Shown: piece after piece, positions 9,167-21,200 of the stretch
Numbering within the stretch: position 1 is the first letter of the stretch
Layout of the letters: each line of letters opens with the position of its first letter
From: Caecitellus pseudoparvulus
Taxonomy: Eukaryota; Bigyra: Bicosoecida
Assembly (NCBI GenBank): GCA_965644315.1
Contig: CBFFRQ010000088.1
Coordinates: forward strand, 179,834-243,833
Direction: 5' to 3'
DNA: 64,000 nucleotides
The notes under the pieces: model-generated
Database searches by the model: none
What the model was told of the DNA's origin: nothing
Seen by the model: the letters and a program-made list of their open reading frames with translations, nothing else
Made by a program: the position numbers and the translations under genes

Positions 9167-10381
9167 ATGCAGACGACGGCGCTGCCATGGCCGACGCTGC
9201 TCGCTATTCAGGGTGAGTGATGGCACCTTGAAACTCCGCAGGTGCACGCGCAGCCCTGCAGCACCCCCAAGCCCCGCCCTTGCGCAGTTTGGGTGATCAT
9301 CCTTGGGTGGGTGGCGACAGCACAGGCTGGTGTCAACGTGGCACTGGCAAGTAGTCTGGGGGGCGCGTCCCTGCTCGCAGCAGCGGTGTCTGTGAGCAGC
9401 ACCGCGGTGCTGTGTGGCTTGTGGGCCGGCGGGCAGGAGATGGCAGAGCGGTCCCAGGACAAGGCGGCCGCCCCACGGCGGTGGCCTGAGTGGTGGAAGT
9501 TCCTGGGCGGCTGCATTGGCTTCCTGTACCTGGGCAGCTCAGTGCTCATCGTACCGCGCCTGGGGTTCAGCCTCACCTACACCCTGCTCGTGTCGGGCAG
9601 CATCACGGCGGGTGTGGCGTACGACCACTACGGCACGCTGGGCATGGTGCGCGCGCCCATTGACCTGTGGAAGATCCTCGCCGTCGCCCTGTGCGTGGCA
9701 GGCGTCTTCTTGAACGTCGTGGCGCAGGTGGAGGCAGACCAGGAAGCGCGGCGGGGGCGTGTTGGGCCTGGGGAGGTGGCCATTGAGAGCCTCGTCACCT
9801 TCGCCATCGGCTGCACGCTGCCTCTGCAGGGCATGCTGAACCGCGCCTTGGGTCAGGCCCTGAAGCGCCCCACGGAGGCGGCCACCGTGCAGTGCGTCGT
9901 GAACGCCCTGTGCTGCGCTGTGGGCTATGGCATCAGCGTGGGGGCTGGGCTATCAGCAACAGGCGGTGTGGCCGAGGGGGCTGCCAGGGCTCCCTGGTGG
10001 ACGTGGCTGGGCGGCGTGGGCGGCCTGCTGCTGGTGTACTCGGGCATGACGTTTATCGCCGTGGTGGGGGTGGGCCCATACTTCATCCTCATCACGCTGG
10101 GGCAGCTGAGCAGCTCACTCGTGTGGGACGCCACTGGCGTGTTCATCCCCCACCGCGTGCCACCCACGTGGCAGCGCCTGGTGGGTGCAGGTGTCGCCAT
10201 GCTGGCGTTCCTGCTGCTGACGCACTCCCGTTCCCTGGCGGCGCTGGAGCGTGCGCGAGACCCCAGCATTGCGGGGGGCCGGGAACGCCTGCTGCAGGGT
10301 GACGAGGAGGAGGGCAGCGGCCAGGTCTCGCCTGCCCTCAGCACCGCCAGCCTGCATGCCGAAATGAAGAGCACTCGTTGA
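9167..10381 (+). CDS. Duplicated YdcZ-type DMT-family membrane transporter
   Basis: Two exons, 9167-9212 and 9288-10381 (379 residues). About ten hydrophobic helices are arranged as two homologous halves. Each half carries the YdcZ (DMT superfamily) pattern of aromatic-W..LGG..G, then a helix with VPRLG-like sequence, then a G.L..aG...L end: WWKFLGGCIGFLYLGSS and VLIVPRLGFSLTYTLLVSG in the first, WWTWLGGVGGLLLVYSG and VGVGPYFILITLGQLSSS in the second. YdcZ proteins are best known from bacteria as small putative exporters; the substrate is unknown. An alternative start at 9187 (ATGGCC) would need a 49-nt intron, shorter than any other here. The tail after residue 330 is polar and probably cytosolic. 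Confidence 0.75.
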
Positions 10382-10400
10382 GGGCGAGCCGTGCAGCGCG

Positions 10401-12597
10401 TTACTCCACGTGGGCCACGATGCGCCCGAAGAGGTACAGCGCCGAGGCGACGAGGGTGTACAGTTTGGCGATGAGGCCGAAGGAGATGGGCACGCCCAGC
10501 ACCCTGGCCCGCATGTTGGAGGTGGCCACAGTGTTGGCCAGCCCGTCGCACAGCGTCAGCTCCTGCAGCAGCAGCAGGCGGCCACTGTCGGAGCAGGCGG
10601 CGTTGAGCAGTCGCAGCGCGCGCAGCACTCGCAGTCGGCGGAGGTTGTTGGCGTGCAGGAGCAGGTCCGTCATGGACGCGACGAGGGAGGCGCAGACAAG
10701 AATGGCGGGCAGCATGACGAGGAAGTCGACGAGGCTGACAGCCATGATGACGGTGTCCACGCGCCCGTTCACGACCGCCTCGAAGAACGTCACGATGGCT
10801 TCGAAGAAGAGCGTGATGACGGGCAGCGTGGCGGCGATGCCCCACGTCCGGTTCAGGCTCTGGATGCGGCGCAGGATGAGCACCGTGAGCCACGTCGCGT
10901 CGGCGACCTTGCACCGGTTCGCACGCAGGCTGGCGGCCACCCCCGACAGCAGCTCGCACAGCATGATGCAATGCAGACTGTACGCCAGGCTCGTTAGCGT
11001 GGGCAGGCCCGTGAAGGCGAAGGAGGCGAAGGGGTACAACTCCACTGGCAGCGGCGTGTGCACTGCGACCCAGGCCTGCGGCACTGTGCGCATGTCTGTC
11101 GTGACGCGGAAGGTGATGTTGCCGACGGCCAGTACGACCACCACCACACGCATGGCGAGCCAGGTGCTGCGGTTGACGATGGGCCTGCGCAGGGCGGGGT
11201 GGGGAGGGCGGTGAGTGTGAGGGGGGGGCGTAGGGCGGAAGAACATGGCGTACTCACGCCGCTTGGGAGGGGTCCTCCACACTCTGCACGAGGCCGTCAG
11301 GCGTCACGTCTGCGTGGGAAGGCACCGTGCCCAGCTCCAGCTCCACCTCCTCCAGGCCTCTGGACACGGACCGCCGGCGGTCAAGGGAGTCGTACACCGC
11401 CTTGTGGTGGGAATCTGACAAGCCTGACGTCGCCCGCGACAGGGGTGCGTGGCGTGCCTCGGGGGTGGAGGCGCTGGGTCCGCTCTGTACCCGTGAGCGA
11501 AGGGGCGATCCACCCCGCTGTGTCTCGGGTGAAGCTTGCTCCATGTGCCGTGCCAGGGAGGTGCGCAAGGCGTGGTGCTGCGTCATGGAGGGGGTGAGGT
11601 CCCCGGCAAGCGGGTGGCGGGGCGCCAGCGGCCTCGGCTGCAGCAGCGGCGCAGACATGCCCGAGTTGATGCTGCGGGGGGCTGACCGGGCAGAGGGGGA
11701 GTGCTGTCCCACTTGCTGCTGGCTCGCTCGTTGTTCCTCGTCCCCAGACAGCAGGCGCTGGGACGGGACGTCTTGCACCCGCAACCCACAGCACTGGGGC
11801 GTTGTCCACAGCGCAATGGGCGCCACGACAGCGTACAGACGGGCGTACTTGAACTCCTCCATGGCGGCAGCGCCAGAGAAGTGGTGCCAGAGGAAGTACA
11901 GCGCGATGAGCGTGGCGGCAGTGGAGCCGACGAGCAGATCAGCCAGCAGCGCCCCGTGCAGCTTGCTCTTGGTGAAGGGCGTGTGCTGCCAGAAGAAGTA
12001 GAAGACGCTCAGCCACAGGCAGACGACAGACAGCAGCCAGAGGATGGAGACGAGGATGGCCCAGTACGTCAGCTGGTACACGCTGCCTGCCTTGCCGCCC
12101 CGCCCTCTGCCGTGGCGCTCACACGTCGTGCACAGGCCCATCCACGAGGGCAGGTCGGCGGCCTCGTCCGCGTGGCGACTGCGCAGGGCCAGGGCACTTG
12201 CCGACGCATGCCTGGAATCCGCGCCTGCCAGCATGAGCCCCAGAAGCACTTGGGTCTGCACGGCGTAGTCGGCCTCCAGAAACCAAGCTCCGGCGCGCGG
12301 GTGCACGCAGCAGCATGGCGCAAGCACAGATTCCTTGCCTGCTTCCTCAGAATCGTCCCACTGCGCCTCCAGCTCGTCGTCTCGCATGGTCAGGGAAGTG
12401 GCTGCTCGGAGGGAGGGCGCTGCTGCCCGGGCAGGCGAGGGGGCACCCACATCACCTGCCTGTCTCGACGGGCTGTCTGCTGCACTGCCTCGATCCCGGC
12501 TGCCACGCTGGCCTTTGCCCCTTCGCACACCCCAACCGCGTTCAAGGCCGCCATCTCGAGGCCATGAGAGCGTTGGATCACTGGACAACCCTTCCAT
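10401..12597 (-). CDS. 7TM protein, gustatory-receptor-like (tentative)
   Basis: Two exons on the minus strand: 12597-11258 and 11184-10401, with a 73-nt intron at 11185-11257 (GTGAGT...GCGCAG). Splicing joins SVEDPSQAA to PIVNRSTWLAM. From the first ATG it has 707 residues; from the ATG at 12387 (MRDDELEAQ) 637. I count seven hydrophobic spans. Two precede a long Ser/Pro-rich loop and five follow it. The last is LGVPISFGLIAKLYTLVASALYLFG, close to the C-terminus. A seven-helix protein with long intracellular parts and a conserved-looking TM7 recalls the gustatory-receptor-like/DUF3537 superfamily. There is no S4 or P-loop sequence, so a classical ion channel is unlikely. The real start is uncertain. 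Confidence 0.65.
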
Positions 12598-12869
12598 CCA
12601 AGGGTTGGATCTTCTGAAGCGCCCCCACCTGCAGTGCTGAGCTCAAGGTCCTCTGCAGCCCTGCGGAAATTCGTCCACAAGCGACTCAGACCACGCCTTG
12701 ACGAAGTGTGGGCGGGCGCAGTTCCCGAGCTTAAACACCGAAAAGAAGCACAAAAATTACAATCCACCGCCGTGATGTACTCGCGAGGCGTGCATTTTTG
12801 CCATGTGTGGTGTATTTGCGAAAGAAGCCAGGTCTGCGCAGTGAGTTCGCTGGCGAAGCATGTGCCCTG
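12598..12869. promoter_or_regulatory. Divergent intergenic region, 7TM gene / PKS
   Basis: The 272-bp gap between the divergent 7TM and PKS start codons. It contains GCGGAAAT at 12663-12670 and an AT-rich patch at about 12740-12800. An ATG at 12803 begins a short frame that does not join the PKS frame. No other gene is seen. Confidence 0.45.
12663..12670 (+). promoter_or_regulatory. GCGGAAAT element between 7TM gene and PKS
   Basis: One of the recurring elements, 66 bp from the 7TM start and 200 bp from the PKS start; it could serve either gene. Confidence 0.35.
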
Positions 12870-15800
12870 ATGGCTGCTGTCCCTGGTGCTGCTGAGGCGT
12901 CCTCTGGAGCGGGAGGCGCGGCCTGTGAAACTGTAGGTGACATCCTGATCAGCTCCAGGGACTGCTGGGACGACCTGGTCTCGTGGTGCATGCGGGCCCC
13001 CTTTAGCTGCACGCCACACCACGTCGGCATCTGGGCGAGCAGCGCACCTGCAGCACAGCAGCTGCGGCATGACATCGCACCAGCCTGCTCAAGCAGCACG
13101 ACTGCAGCTAGAGATGTCAACCAAGGTGTATCCATTTCATTCCACTGCCTTTCTGGCAGTGGCACGTGGGGACAGCCAGTGGTGGAGGTGGTTGCGGAAT
13201 ATGGTGCTGCGACAGACGCGCCGAAGACCTTGGAAGCTGCGCCTGCCCAGAGCGCCCTACGGCCAGCACAACTTGGGAGCGCCCTACCACTTCAGCCAGG
13301 AGTGTCCCAGCCTGACACCTATCGTGTACACCACGTTGCAGTGGAGGTGGAGGACTTGCAAGCCTGTGTCTCTGCGCTGCTGGCTCAGCACGCTGCAGGA
13401 TGCGTCCTGCTCAGACCAGACCCCGCATGGTCGGAGGGTGCACACCACAAGAGGAGCTTCGCCCCTCTCCAGCAGGGCTTCCCCGCAAAGCACTTTGACT
13501 CCATTCCGCTCCCCGCACCGGTGCTGGCCAGCTTCCACTCTCAGCGAGCGAAGGATCCAAGCACCGCCCTTGCGTGCTACGTCGTCTTCCTGCAGGTCCC
13601 GGGCGTGGGCCTGTTGGAGCTAGTGCAGGCCAGCCGAGTCCACACACTGCCTTCACTTCGCATGCCCCCAGCTGAGGCTGTCGACGTCATGCTGCGCAGC
13701 TCTGCGAGTGCACCTTGCAGGCGGATCGTGGCAGGCACGGTGGAGGTGGCCGCCGTTGCGCGGGCCTTGGAGCAGTTGGCGCCCCCACAACACGGAAGCG
13801 TCGTGCACGTGCAAAGTGCATCGACTACCTCCTGGTTTTTGGCTGATGCGCCTGCTGCAGGCAGCTGCTCTGTCGCGCTCGTCTTCACTGACGGCACGCC
13901 GAGGGCAGCCGCGCTAACGCAGGCTGTGCAAGAGTGGACCGCAGCCTCGCGCAGCAGAGGAGCAGCAGCCCATGCCATGCTGGTAGAGTGTGCAGGGCCA
14001 GCTATTGCGAGCTCCGAAGACCCCGGCTTGCACCTGCGCCCCCTCTCAGACGGTGTCAGCCGCACGCACTGGTCTGCCATCGCACACTCTGCCGGCATGC
14101 GCTCAAGCTGTGTCTTCAACCATGACGCGGACACACACACAGCACTTCCATTTTCTCCAGAGTTCAGCCAGACTGCCGCACTGTGGGCCTTGCGCGCCAG
14201 CTCAGCTGTCACGTCTCGCTCTGCCTCGCGGCTGAAGGTGGTGGCAGTGGACGCAGACAACACACTGTGGCAAGGGGCCCTCGCTGACTGCGACGCACCA
14301 GCTTTTTCTGGACTTGCTTTGGCTCCGCAGCATGTGGCCCTTCAGCGAACTCTGCTCAGTTTGCGGGACAGTGGCGTGCTGCTTGTGCTCGTCACGAAGA
14401 ACAACTTGGCCGATGTGAGCGCCTTGTTCGACGCCGTGGGGAAGCCGCACACCTGCCCCCCCAAGCTACAAGGCATGTCTCTGCACCTTGAGCACTTTGT
14501 CTTGATCAAGGCTTCGTGGGCGGACAAGGGCCAGGGGCTGGCGGACGCGCTCGCACAGCTGGGCCAGGCCCCTGCGAACACAGTGTTCATCGATGACTCC
14601 CCTGTTGAAATCGCATCCGTGAATAGCAGCTTACCGGGAGTGTCAAGCGTGCTCTGGCCACAGGACACAGGGACAGCTATGCAAGTGCTGAGCCACTTGT
14701 GGTTCCTGGACTGTCCGCCACCCCTCGGCTCGGATGCGGCCCCGCAGCGTCGGCAAGCTGCGTACGCTGCAGCAGCCCAGCACCGCAAAGAAGTTGGGAA
14801 GGTAATGAAGTCAGGACCGTCTGATGCGGTTCAGACTCGTCTGGCTGCGTTCTTTGTCGCCTTGCAACCACGCGTTCGCGTCTCTGCAGAGGCTAGCAGC
14901 GCGGTCTTGAAGAGGGCAGCGCAACTGTTCAGCAGAGCAAACCAGTTCTTGAGTGACAAACGTCACATTTCTGTGCAGTTTCTTGAGGACAAGATTTCGT
15001 CTGGCTACCGCCTTCATTCCGCGGGGCTTTCGGATCGTTTCGGCGACGTGGGAGAGCACGTTGCCTTTGTGCTGACGGGCCTGCGACTAGGAGGAGTTGC
15101 TGCGGTGGAGCTCTTCGTGCTCTCATGCCGTGCGATGGGGCGAGGAGTGGAGTACGCGCTATTGTCCCACGTAGCACGGTGTTTTGAGACCCACGCGAGC
15201 AAGGTTGTCTTGCATGGGCAGGCCTCTGGCCGGAACGTTCCGTTCTTGGACTTCCTCCGCGCGCTCGCCAGCAGGGTGCCCGCATCGTCGCTCGACGAGC
15301 AGGCCTCGGGGACGCTTGCACTGGAGATGCCTGCCGCAGCACTCGCGGACTTTGTCTACACCGGTGCCATGTATGCGGAAGACATGCAGCAAGGCGTGGG
15401 GCAAGGTAATCAGCTGACTGCAGCGGATGAGTCAGCGCCCAGACCCTCCGCAGCGCACGTCAACCAAGCAGCGATGTCCCTTGCTCCCCGAAAGCACGCG
15501 GCTTATGCAGTCTGCCTGCCGGATGTAGCCTTTTACCTGCGAGGCTCCCACGTCTCACTTGGCAACTGCCTCCCAGTGGAGGTGCTGAATGTGGCAGAGG
15601 CCAGGTTTGTGTGGGCGGAGGTCTGCCGAGCCCCACCACCATCGGCGCTCCATGAAGTGCAGGACGTGCCATACTCTGCTGTGCTTTCCCGCCTCCCTAC
15701 CGGTGCAGTGGTGTGGGATGTGGGAGCCAACATTGGGCTCTTCACCCTAGCCTGCATGGCTGCAAGTGACGCACCCCGAATCACGGCGGTTGAGCCATTG

Positions 15801-18230
15801 CCTGAAGCCTTCCGGGCTCTCCTGCAGAATACCAAGTGCTGGAAGGAGGTGCTTGATTTTCAAGGTGCTTTGACTGTCTTCGAATGCGCAGCACTGTCTC
15901 AGGAGCGAGCGGGCCCCACAGTTTCGCAAGTGTCCTTCGTGAAACAAGCCACCGCAAGCATTCTGAGCCATGTCCAAGGGCATTCCACTGGCGACGAAGC
16001 TGACGTCGCTGCTGAGTGGATGGGGGCCCAGCTTGGGCCAGCTGCTTCACATGACGCCCACGCAGTCGCAGCGCAGTCTCTTGAACGGACGTCGCTGCTT
16101 CAGGTGCCAGCAAGCAGCCTGTCCTTCCTCTGGCACCTGGCCGGTCGCCCTGACCTGACGTTGCTCAAGGTGGACGTGGAAGGGAGTGAAGCGGAAGCAC
16201 TGCGCGGATGTTCGGCAGAGATGCTGGAGCACACGCAGGTGATCATTGTTGAGGTGCACTTTGCAGGTGTTGCGCGTGACGACCGCTTCAAAGCCATCGC
16301 CGCAAATCTTCGAGCGGCAGGCTTTCTGCTTGCTTCAGCTGAACCTCAGCCACCCTTTTCTCGGCGTCTCTGCTGTGTATTTGCAAAGCTTCATGCCGTC
16401 TGGTTGTGGGACCAGCCTCGTGTGTGGCATGCTCACAGTGCGCGCGCTGTGGCTGCCAAGGCTTGCGTATCAAGCAGCGCCCCGCAGAGAGGTACGCCAC
16501 CAAGGCAGCGCGTGCCGGGGAGTCCAAGCGAGCAGCTGATGCTGGAGGCATGGGGGGCCGCCCTTGCAAACTCCCTCTCAGCTTCTCACGCCAGCGACTG
16601 GAGCCGAAGCACCTTCGTTGAGGCGGGTGGTGACAGCTTGTGCTTGGTGCAGCTTTTGAGCGAGGCACGCCTTCGAGGCATGGCGCTGGACATTTCACAT
16701 GACCTCATGCATATGACCCCAGCGCAGATGGTGGCCAGCTGCGGCCAACGCAGTGAGGAAGTCGTGGTTGTGCGACCACCTATGCAGGCGGCTGTGCGCG
16801 AATCTGCACGTGGCGACGCAGCCTGGCGCAGTCGCATTCTTGTGCTTGGACCGTTGGCGCCATACGAACTCCACATGCAGAAATTGGTGCGAGCGAGTGT
16901 GCGCTCTGACGCGTGCCCTCTGATGCAGACAGCCCTTTTGTGTTTCGTGCATGAGCTGTCAAGGCAAACAAGCACAGTGTGCAATCTCGACGAGGGAGCT
17001 CTCCTGCTGCACTTGTGTGGAGGGGATCGTGCACTTCTCCAGCAGCTGGACGGCGTGCTCCAGCATGGTGGACCCCCCCCTGAGCTGGATGCAGCAAGAA
17101 CCATTCCAGAGGGCGTCCGCCTTGGCGCTGTCGTCATGCTGCACCTTCTCGGAGCTGCGCGCCTTGTACACGATAGCCAGGGCGAGATCCGCAGCGTCGG
17201 GCACTGCATCGGCACTTTGACTGAGCTGGCCTTGGAATACTCCAAGACCAACTACAGCTTCACTAGATTTTTAGCAGCTGGCCAGGCGTCCATTGCTGCC
17301 GCAGTGCACTTCGGCGCAGCAATGGACGCTGTGCATGGCGCGCGGAGTGACGGGCTGAGCAGGCACGCGCCGTTGGCGCACACCCCGCTGACGTCTAGCT
17401 GCAGGGTAGGTGACGGTGGTCCTGAGGTCTTTACTCAAAGTGCAGTGCATGCCCAGGGCGCCCACCTAGCCGGCCGCACCGGACCGCTGTCCTTGACCCT
17501 CGTGGCCACCGCTGCGGCCGATGCGTTTCCTTCTGGCGCCGGCCTCCAAGCTCTGCACCACGGCTATCACACGCCAACAAACGTCGGCGTCATGAGGAAG
17601 TATGTGTCAACGTATGCTTTTTCTGGCGCTCAGCACATTCTTCCTGCGGATGCCTTGGAGTGTTGCGTTCGGCGCCTGGCGTACAGCCCGTTTGACTTCA
17701 TGAAACGCCTGCAAGCGACCCTTGACTCTGTGAAGGGAAGCGCACCGATCATCCAAGAAATGGGACCGCTTGACTACGCCTGTTCGCCGATCTTTACACC
17801 AAGCCTGTTGCTTGGATTCTTGCAGGGTCAGGAGTGCACAAGACACGCTTGGGTTCGAGGACCATTCGCCGACGACCAAGAGCAGTCAGTGCTTGTGCCA
17901 GTCGCGATGTGCGCAAGTGTGAAACGTGTCCAAGTGCGATCATCTGCGACCCAGGAGCATGTTAGTGCCGCTGAGGTTGGGCCTCTCGCGCTCACAGTAG
18001 CTGAAGCTGCACTTGAGCTTCTTACAGACGTCTCAGCTGGCTCCACTGTCTCAGCCCCTGCCCAGCTTGAAACCACGCGGCTCCGCACAACTTGGTGGGA
18101 GATGGGCTTTTCATCCCAAGACATGCCTCTGCTTCTTCAGCGCTTGCGCCAGTTGCGAGACATGCCATGCATGCACCAGTTGGCGTTGGGCGACTTGATA
18201 CAGTGGCCCACTCCTGAGCTTCTTGCAAAA
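12870..18230 (+). other. PKS loading region: VOC, FkbH, FkbM, CP1, SAT-like, CP2
   Basis: The VOC-like part reads VHHVAVEVEDL, then VVFLQVPGVGLLELVQ. FkbH proteins dephosphorylate 1,3-bisphosphoglycerate and place glycerate on a carrier. The family blocks are present: VDADNTLWQG (Asp461, Asp463), VTKNN, VFIDDSP, RANQF, SDRFGDVG and SCRAMGRGVE. FkbM is marked by VWDVGANIGLFTL and LLKVDVEGSE. CP1 has FVEAGGDSL. The SAT-like part has VRLGAVVMLHLLGAA, then SVGHCIGTLTELAL, with Cys1446 in the place of the nucleophile, and ends near APIIQEMGPLDYA. CP2 has EMGFSSQDM, keeping the serine but not the usual DSL. Confidence 0.75.
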
Positions 18231-21200
18231 CACGCACTGGAAGCGAGCCCACCGCCAACAGACTCACCGCTTGTATCTCCCCCCCAGGACATTCGGGCAC
18301 CATCTGTGAGTGGAGTGTCTCTTTCAGGGTGCGGCGTGCGGATCGGGGGCTTGCGGCACCTGAAGGAGCTTTGGTCAGATGCCACCTGGCGAGGAGCTGC
18401 CGCAGCCTTGATTGCACCAGAGGATGTCAAGGGTGTTTTTGGACTGTCTTCTCCGAGCAAGGACTTCATGGACCCTCAGCAGGTCCTAGCCCTTGCTGCT
18501 GTCCAAGATGCGCTGTCCGAGTCCGGGCTATGTGCTCGCGTCGATCCCGAGCGCGTGGGCGTGTGGGTGGGGGTACAAGCGAGTGACTGGAAGCGTGCAC
18601 GGCAGCCCCGAGGGGGTGGCATGCACGGGATCTTGGGAAGCACGCCGTCTGCGATCGCCAGTCGAGTGTGTACGGTGTTCAGCTTCGGTGGCCCCGCAGT
18701 GGCTGTGGATGCTGCGTGTGGAAGCTCCAGTTCGGCGCTAGAAGCAGCCCTGAATGCGATGCACATGAACTGTGTTGACGCTGCTGTCGTCATTGGGACG
18801 CAGGTCAATTTGGCAGCCGATGCTGAGCGAGAGCTGGCCGAGGTTGGCGTCCTGAGTGCCACGCAAACCACCCCCTTCGCGTTCCTCCAGGATGCCGAAG
18901 GACGCGGCGGCTTCGTCCGTCGACAAGCTGTGGTAGCGCTGGTGCTGGAACGGGGGAAGCGGTCTGTGATCGAATTAGCTTGCGCAGCTTCCGGCTTCGT
19001 CGGCCAAACTGGTGCCATGCACGTCGTGGATGCAGACAGGTACGCTGCGGTTGTGCGCCGAGCTCACCAACGAGCAGGCATTCAAGCGGGCGATGTTGCT
19101 CATGTGGAAGCACATGCAACTGGAACATCTGTTGGCGACGCATCTGAACTTCGGGGGCTGAGTTCCGTTTTCCCTGACGCACGCCCAAGCGTCGCTTCGT
19201 CCAAGGGTCTGTTGGGACACACTGAGGCCTGTTCTGGTGCGCTCAGCCTCGCCTTTGCCAGGGAGTGCATGCTACACGACTTGCCCCCGCACATGGAAGT
19301 GCTAAGGTCCCGTGCTTGGAAGCTTGGTCCCCAGCCGTGTACAACTGCAGCGAGCGGCCCCCCACAAGTCGTCGGCGTCTCCAACGTTGGTTTGACGGGG
19401 ACCATGACACACATCATCCTGAAGCGGCGCACTGCAGCACTTGGCAACGCTGATACAACGGCCCATGTGCTGCCTTTGGGGTGCCCAGCGGGCTGTGCAC
19501 TGGGAGGCGTTTTGCGTCAAGCGCGTGACGTGCTGTGCAGCACGGGGAATGTGCAGCCCTTGACTGAATTGGTAACTGCAGCTTGGCAGCGATGGTGCAC
19601 CACGTGCGCGACAGCCACCTGCATTTTTTCAAGCACCCATGCTCTGACAGTAGACGCAATTGTTTCAGGCTTGGAGGTCGTCATGGATGCGCTGCCTGGG
19701 TCAAGGAGCGGCGCTGCCAAGCAGCAAGGCGTGCAGTGTCTGTGGCGGACACAGGCACCATCACGCGCCATCGTGCACGTTCAGTGGGCCCCTCCACACT
19801 CTGGGCTCCACGTCTCGAACAACTGGAACTCCATCATGCAAGGCGGTGTCTTGGAACTGCTCTCCGCACTTGCTCGAGTGATGTCCAGGCTTGAGAGCGA
19901 CACGCAGGGGGATGCGACCGCTCTGCGGCAGCTCGCTGTGGATTGTGCCACCACCCTCCACGCACATGCCGTCCCACTTACTGAGCTCATCGTCGACCTG
20001 CTCCAGTGCTCATGCAGTGTTCCGTCCAGTCAGTGCCCTTTTGGCCCCGCGTTCCTCGGCGTTGGGCCAGGCGCACGCTCACTGCCGCTACACTTGCATG
20101 CTTCTAGTCGCCTTGCACTGCTCGCTGCGATGTTCGCCGTGGCTCTTGACATGAGCGATTTCCCTCTGTCAAGCCTTGCGGATGCTTTGGTGTGCGAGTT
20201 GCTCGCATCGTTTAGCTCGGGCGAGTCAGTGCGGACTGTAGTGCAAGCCGCGTTGGAGGAGTCTTTGCAAGCCACGCAGGAGGCGTGGATGCAGCCTGAG
20301 AAGTGGCAGCAGCCGGTGACATTCTCATTCAGTCCAAGACAGCAGCAGACGTCACATGATGCATCGGACGCGTGGGAAGAACTTGTTGCGCGTTTGGCAG
20401 CTCAAGGACCCCGAGGGAGGCCATCGGAGCCAGGCCGTGATCTATTGGTGTCCCCTGGGGGTTGGCGGGTTTTCGCAGGTGAAGAAGCAGTCCCTGTCCC
20501 TTTCCCTGCAGCTGCAGCTTGGGTGGGCCTCTGCCCTGCGAGCTGTGCAACGAAAGCAGCGGCCCCAGTGCCCGGGTTTCCACCCGTCCCAGCTTGGCCA
20601 TCTGTTGAGCTTGCGCACCCCGTCCGACCGCTGCACCTTTCGGAGCGCCTCCCTCGGGATACATTGGTCACTAGCTCTGGCATGGACACAACCCTGGCAT
20701 TGCAAGTGGCCAGAGCGGCGTTTATCGGCGTTTGTGGAGGCGGAGCGGACTCGGTAGCAAGGGTCGAGGAGGTGCTGGGTGCGACCCACACTCCATACGT
20801 TGAAGCGCTCGGTTGGGACAGTCTCCAGTGCAGCATGCTCCCAGGAACACTTGAGTTGGAGCAAGACAAGCTAGGGCACATGGCCGCACCCGTACAGGTG
20901 CCCCCCACCATTGCATTTGACGCCCCCACTGTTCATGAGCTGATCATGGTTCTGTCAGGCAGCGCACAGCAGAGCCTTGGCCAGCAGGTGCCAAGGTCCC
21001 TGAGCCCCTCCATAGGCCTGACAGCTGTCGGGATCAGCGGGCTTGCTCTTCGACTTGGTGCAGGCACCAACAAACTGTCTGACTTCGCTTCCCGCATTCG
21101 CAATGGTCAGGCTATTGCTTCATCTGCCACCCTGCCCCAGTGGAAGCTTCGTTGCATGGGACAGGCGGCGGTGGACGGGCTAGTACCTTGCATCTCCTTG

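Noticed and set aside
10401-12597. Initial idea of a voltage-gated or TRP ion channel
   Set aside because: No S4 arginine ladder and no pore-loop sequence; seven rather than six spans.
12798-12869. Upstream extension of the PKS frame from a TTG codon
   Set aside because: No ATG occurs in that part; the first in-frame ATG, in good context, is at 12870. The ATG at 12803 is in another frame and I found no convincing short intron to join it.
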